8,195 bases of DNA, from contig WRDJ01000018.1 in NCBI GenBank assembly GCA_009783495.1, positions 1 to 8,195 on the forward strand. Reading direction: 5' to 3'. The translations under genes were made by a program, and so were the position numbers. This stretch comes from Clostridiales bacterium. Its GTDB lineage: Bacteria > Bacillota > Dehalobacteriia > UBA4068. Shown piece after piece: positions 6,620 to 8,195 of this stretch (positions within the stretch are counted from its first letter, which is position 1; each line of letters opens with the position of its first letter). Under the pieces are notes generated by a model that was not told where the DNA came from, did not search any database, and saw nothing but the letters and a program-made list of their open reading frames with translations.

Positions 6620-7300
6620 TCAAAAGACTATCCATTTGGCGAAATTCTCAAAAGCGCTCATCACAATCTTCACCGCAGGGGAAATGATCATTCCGAACAA
6701 GCCTGTGAAGATCAGGATGATCAAAATGAGGAAGCCGTAACGCTCGTACTGGTAATATTGTTCGGCCCAACGCCAGGGCAGGAAAGAGACCATGACCTTG
6801 GAGCCGTCCAGCGGCGGAATGGGAAGCAGGTTGAAAACTGCCAGAATGATGTTGATATGGCATAGATATCCGAGAAAGGTGACAAAACCGCCAAGCGTGT
6901 TCTGCGCGAAACCGGACCAGCCCGCGCCGTAAAGAAATTTGATCTTAACCATGATGGCCCACAAAAAGACGGAAACAAGGGCAAAAAGCAGGTTTGACAC
7001 CGGGCCGGCCAAAGAGACCAGCATAATGGCCTTGCGCTTGTCGCGCATACGAAAATAAAGCGGGTTGAACGGCACCGCCTTGGCCCAGCCGAAATGGAAG
7101 AAAAGGAGCATGACCGCGCCGATGGGGTCGAGATGTTTTATGGGGTTTAGGGTGAGCCGCCCCATTCTCTGCGCGGTGGGGTCGCCCAGCCAGAAGGCTG
7201 ATTGCGCATGAGAAAACTCATGGAAGGTCAGGGCCAGAATGACCGCCGACGCCCACATCAGTAAATCATATAAATCAAAATTACTGAATATATTAGCCAT
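6620..7300 (-). CDS. Site-2 protease family (M50) membrane metalloprotease
   Basis: A small multi-pass intramembrane zinc protease of the type that cuts substrates within the membrane; its substrate cannot be told from sequence. At 226 residues it is the minimal form without a PDZ domain, common in Firmicutes. The zinc motif HEFSH is at residues 27-31 inside the first hydrophobic segment. SLAGPVSNLLFALVSV (about 96-111) is the conserved AGP region, and NLLPIPPLDGSKV (157-169) supplies the third ligand D165. Hydrophobic segments lie at about 14-33, 60-72, 92-117, 138-160 and 188-210. The ATG at 7300 has GGGAGG with a 4-base spacing. It is first in the operon, served by the promoter at 7339-7367, with trpS 15 bases downstream. 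The adjacency to trpS and scpAB is probably an operon arrangement rather than a functional link. Confidence 0.93.
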   Translation of the reverse strand: MANIFSNFDLYDLLMWASAVILALTFHEFSHAQSAFWLGDPTAQRMGRLTLNPIKHLDPIGAVMLLFFHFGWAKAVPFNPLYFRMRDKRKAIMLVSLAGPVSNLLFALVSVFLWAIMVKIKFLYGAGWSGFAQNTLGGFVTFLGYLCHINIILAVFNLLPIPPLDGSKVMVSFLPWRWAEQYYQYERYGFLILIILIFTGLFGMIISPAVKIVMSAFENFAKWIVF

Positions 7301-7338
7301 TTTTCCTCCCGCAACCGATAATATTTTAATATTTGTTT

Positions 7339-7367
7339 ATTATAACAAAAGGCGCGGGCAAAGCCAA
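7339..7367 (-). promoter_or_regulatory. Sigma-A-type promoter for the M50-trpS-scpA-DUF4375-scpB operon
   Basis: On the minus strand TTGGCT (7367-7362), a 17-base spacer, and a perfect TATAAT (7344-7339) preceded by TGT, an extended -10. Transcription would begin near 7332, leaving about 31 bases of AT-rich leader before the ATG at 7300. No other clear promoter was seen in front of the downstream genes. Confidence 0.78.
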
Positions 7368-7370
7368 GCA

Positions 7371-7470
7371 AAAGTTTTGGTGGTGCAAAATGCGGCGAAA
7401 ACCCGCCCGGGATTGTCTTTCTTCGCTCGCCACGCTCCCTCAGAGTGGTTGTTTTTGAGCGGCGCGCCGC
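7371..7470. other. Non-coding spacer with a repeat-like stretch and GC palindrome
   Basis: No credible gene. CCAC and GTGG bracket GCTCCCTCAGA at 7430-7448 as a short hairpin, preceded by a TTCGCTCGC stretch. A perfect 12-base palindrome, GCGGCGCGCCGC, lies at 7459-7470. Such stretches are often copies of dispersed intergenic repeats, but only a genome comparison would tell. The palindrome has Ts before and As after on both strands, so it is not itself a terminator. Confidence 0.35.
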
Positions 7471-7529
7471 AAAAAACCTCCCTTAGCCGCGGAAAGTGGT
7501 TTTCCGAAGCTTCAGAGAGGTTTTTGCGG
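7467..7529 (-). terminator. Probable terminator of spo0A, nested hairpin
   Basis: Inverted arms at 7467-7482 and 7515-7529 pair over about 14 bases (CCGC/GCGG, A5/T5, CCTC/GAGG) with one bulged A and one mismatch. Inside lie a perfect hairpin, CGGAAA-GTGGT-TTTCCG (7490-7506), and the palindrome GAAGCTTC (7506-7513). Read on the minus strand, the GGGAGG arm is followed by TTTTTT (7476-7471). It lies 25 bases past the spo0A stop and upstream of the next promoter, as expected for a terminator. The loop is longer than usual. Confidence 0.6.
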
Positions 7530-7553
7530 GGTATGTGAAATTTAATAGTATTA

Positions 7554-8195
7554 TCAGGCCAGCTTGTCCCCTATCCTCAATTTGTCAGAAACCATGGCGA
7601 TGAACTCGGAATTTGTGGGTTTGCCCCTTTCGATATTGATGGTGTATCCGAAGTATTTGTTCATCATATCCACGTTGCCGCGATCCCAGGCCAGCTCAAT
7701 GGCGTGACGGATGGCCCGCTCCACGCGGCTGGCCGTGGTATTGTGCTTATCCGCGATCATGGGATAAAGCTCCTTGGTCACCGCGCCCATCAGATTAGCT
7801 TCCTCCGTGACCATGATGATGGCGTCGCGCAGATATTGATAACCCTTGACATGCGCCGGAACGCCCATTTGATGGATGATCCTCGTCACTTCCAGATCCA
7901 TGTTCTTGCTTCTCACTCCGACAGAAACGGGCATGATATATGAGGGAGTGTCGCCGATTAGCTGACGGATGCGCATATCCAGCACCGGCAAGTCAAACGG
8001 CTTGAGTATGTAATATATGGCGCCCAGCTCCACCGCCTTTTGCGTAAGCGTTTCCTGACCGAAAGCCGTCATGACGATGATTTGCGGGCGCTTCGTCAAG
8101 TGCAGGCCGTTGACGCGCTCCAAAACCCCCAGCCCGTCCAAATGAGGCATCACAAGATCCAAAATGACCACATCAGGAAGATATTTTTCTATCAT
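7554..8195 (-). CDS. spo0A: Sporulation master regulator Spo0A (5' end outside window)
   Basis: Spo0A is the response regulator at the end of the sporulation phosphorelay. Phosphorylated, it dimerises and binds 0A boxes to switch on early sporulation genes. The visible 213 residues start inside the receiver domain: [15 protein letters not shown] contains the phospho-acceptor aspartate (visible residue 13), followed by VMTAFG with T43 and YYILKPFD with K65. After a linker the DNA-binding domain is complete and highly diagnostic, with [19 protein letters not shown], then [20 protein letters not shown], ending [11 protein letters not shown]. About 50-55 N-terminal residues are missing; the Met at 8195 is internal, not the start. 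The gene is upstream of the protease operon on the same strand but separated by a terminator and a promoter. Its presence implies a sporulating lineage, although it can persist in non-sporulating ones. Confidence 0.97.
   Translation of the reverse strand: MIEKYLPDVVILDLVMPHLDGLGVLERVNGLHLTKRPQIIVMTAFGQETLTQKAVELGAIYYILKPFDLPVLDMRIRQLIGDTPSYIMPVSVGVRSKNMDLEVTRIIHQMGVPAHVKGYQYLRDAIIMVTEEANLMGAVTKELYPMIADKHNTTASRVERAIRHAIELAWDRGNVDMMNKYFGYTINIERGKPTNSEFIAMVSDKLRIGDKLA

Noticed and set aside
5738..6865. 375-codon + strand open frame opposite trpS and the protease gene
   Set aside because: It spans two well-supported minus-strand genes and their intergenic gap. Its translation has no family features; this is a GC-driven shadow.
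7459..7470. GCGGCGCGCCGC palindrome as an intrinsic terminator
   Set aside because: On both strands the T-run precedes and the A-run follows the palindrome, the reverse of a terminator.
7239..7538. 99-codon + strand frame across the spo0A-protease spacer
   Set aside because: It starts inside the protease gene, crosses the operon promoter and the terminator hairpins, and has no SD.
8193..8195. ATG at the right edge as the spo0A start
   Set aside because: The visible protein begins just before the phospho-acceptor motif, so the start of the receiver domain lies outside the window.
1..8195. A new multi-gene defence, biosynthetic or mobile system
   Set aside because: Nearly all genes are recognised core genes. 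The only accessory-looking items are one DUF4375-like gene, one pseudogene and non-coding repeats, which do not form a system.

Overview
The window reads as chromosomal DNA from an endospore-forming, probably anaerobic, Gram-positive-type bacterium (Firmicutes/Bacillota, Clostridia- or Negativicutes-like). The main clue is a Spo0A with a complete effector domain at the right edge. A housekeeping run of site-2 protease, trpS, scpA and scpB, GGAGG-type ribosome binding sites, TTG starts and sigma-A-like promoters agree with this. The core genes are GC-rich; intergenic promoters and one inserted gene are AT-rich. I cannot name the genus.

Layout, left to right. Positions 1-488 (-) hold the N-terminal membrane part of an FtsK/SpoIIIE-type DNA translocase, cut by the window edge. 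Upstream of it on the same strand is uppP (597-1370), undecaprenyl-diphosphate phosphatase. Positions 1447-1819 (-) hold a decayed C-terminal scrap of a GLUG-motif surface protein, with a frameshift and a stop. The only + strand gene is mgtE (1984-3336), a complete CBS-domain Mg2+ channel with a clear extended -10 promoter and a short leader. A 333-base gap between convergent genes (3337-3669) holds a (CCTTTA)n array, a run of small hairpins and a perfect bidirectional terminator.

The second half is one minus-strand operon, read from right to left from a promoter at 7339-7367: an M50 site-2 protease (6620-7300), trpS (5615-6604), scpA (4842-5618), a DUF4375/DMP19-like gene (4248-4826) and scpB (3670-4215). 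ScpA and ScpB form the SMC condensin complex and are normally adjacent. Here an AT-rich gene of uncertain function sits between them, flanked by an exact 10-base direct repeat. At the far right, spo0A (7554-8195, 5' end outside the window) is followed by a nested hairpin with a T-run that should terminate it before the operon promoter.

Most of the window is ordinary core genome: chromosome segregation (FtsK, ScpA, ScpB), cell-wall lipid carrier recycling (UppP), Mg2+ transport, translation and sporulation control. I found no new multi-gene system. The points worth a second look are the cargo-like gene inside scpA-scpB, a four-cysteine motif in TrpRS resembling the [4Fe-4S] site known from Thermotoga maritima TrpRS, the GLUG pseudogene, and the repeat- and hairpin-rich gap after mgtE.
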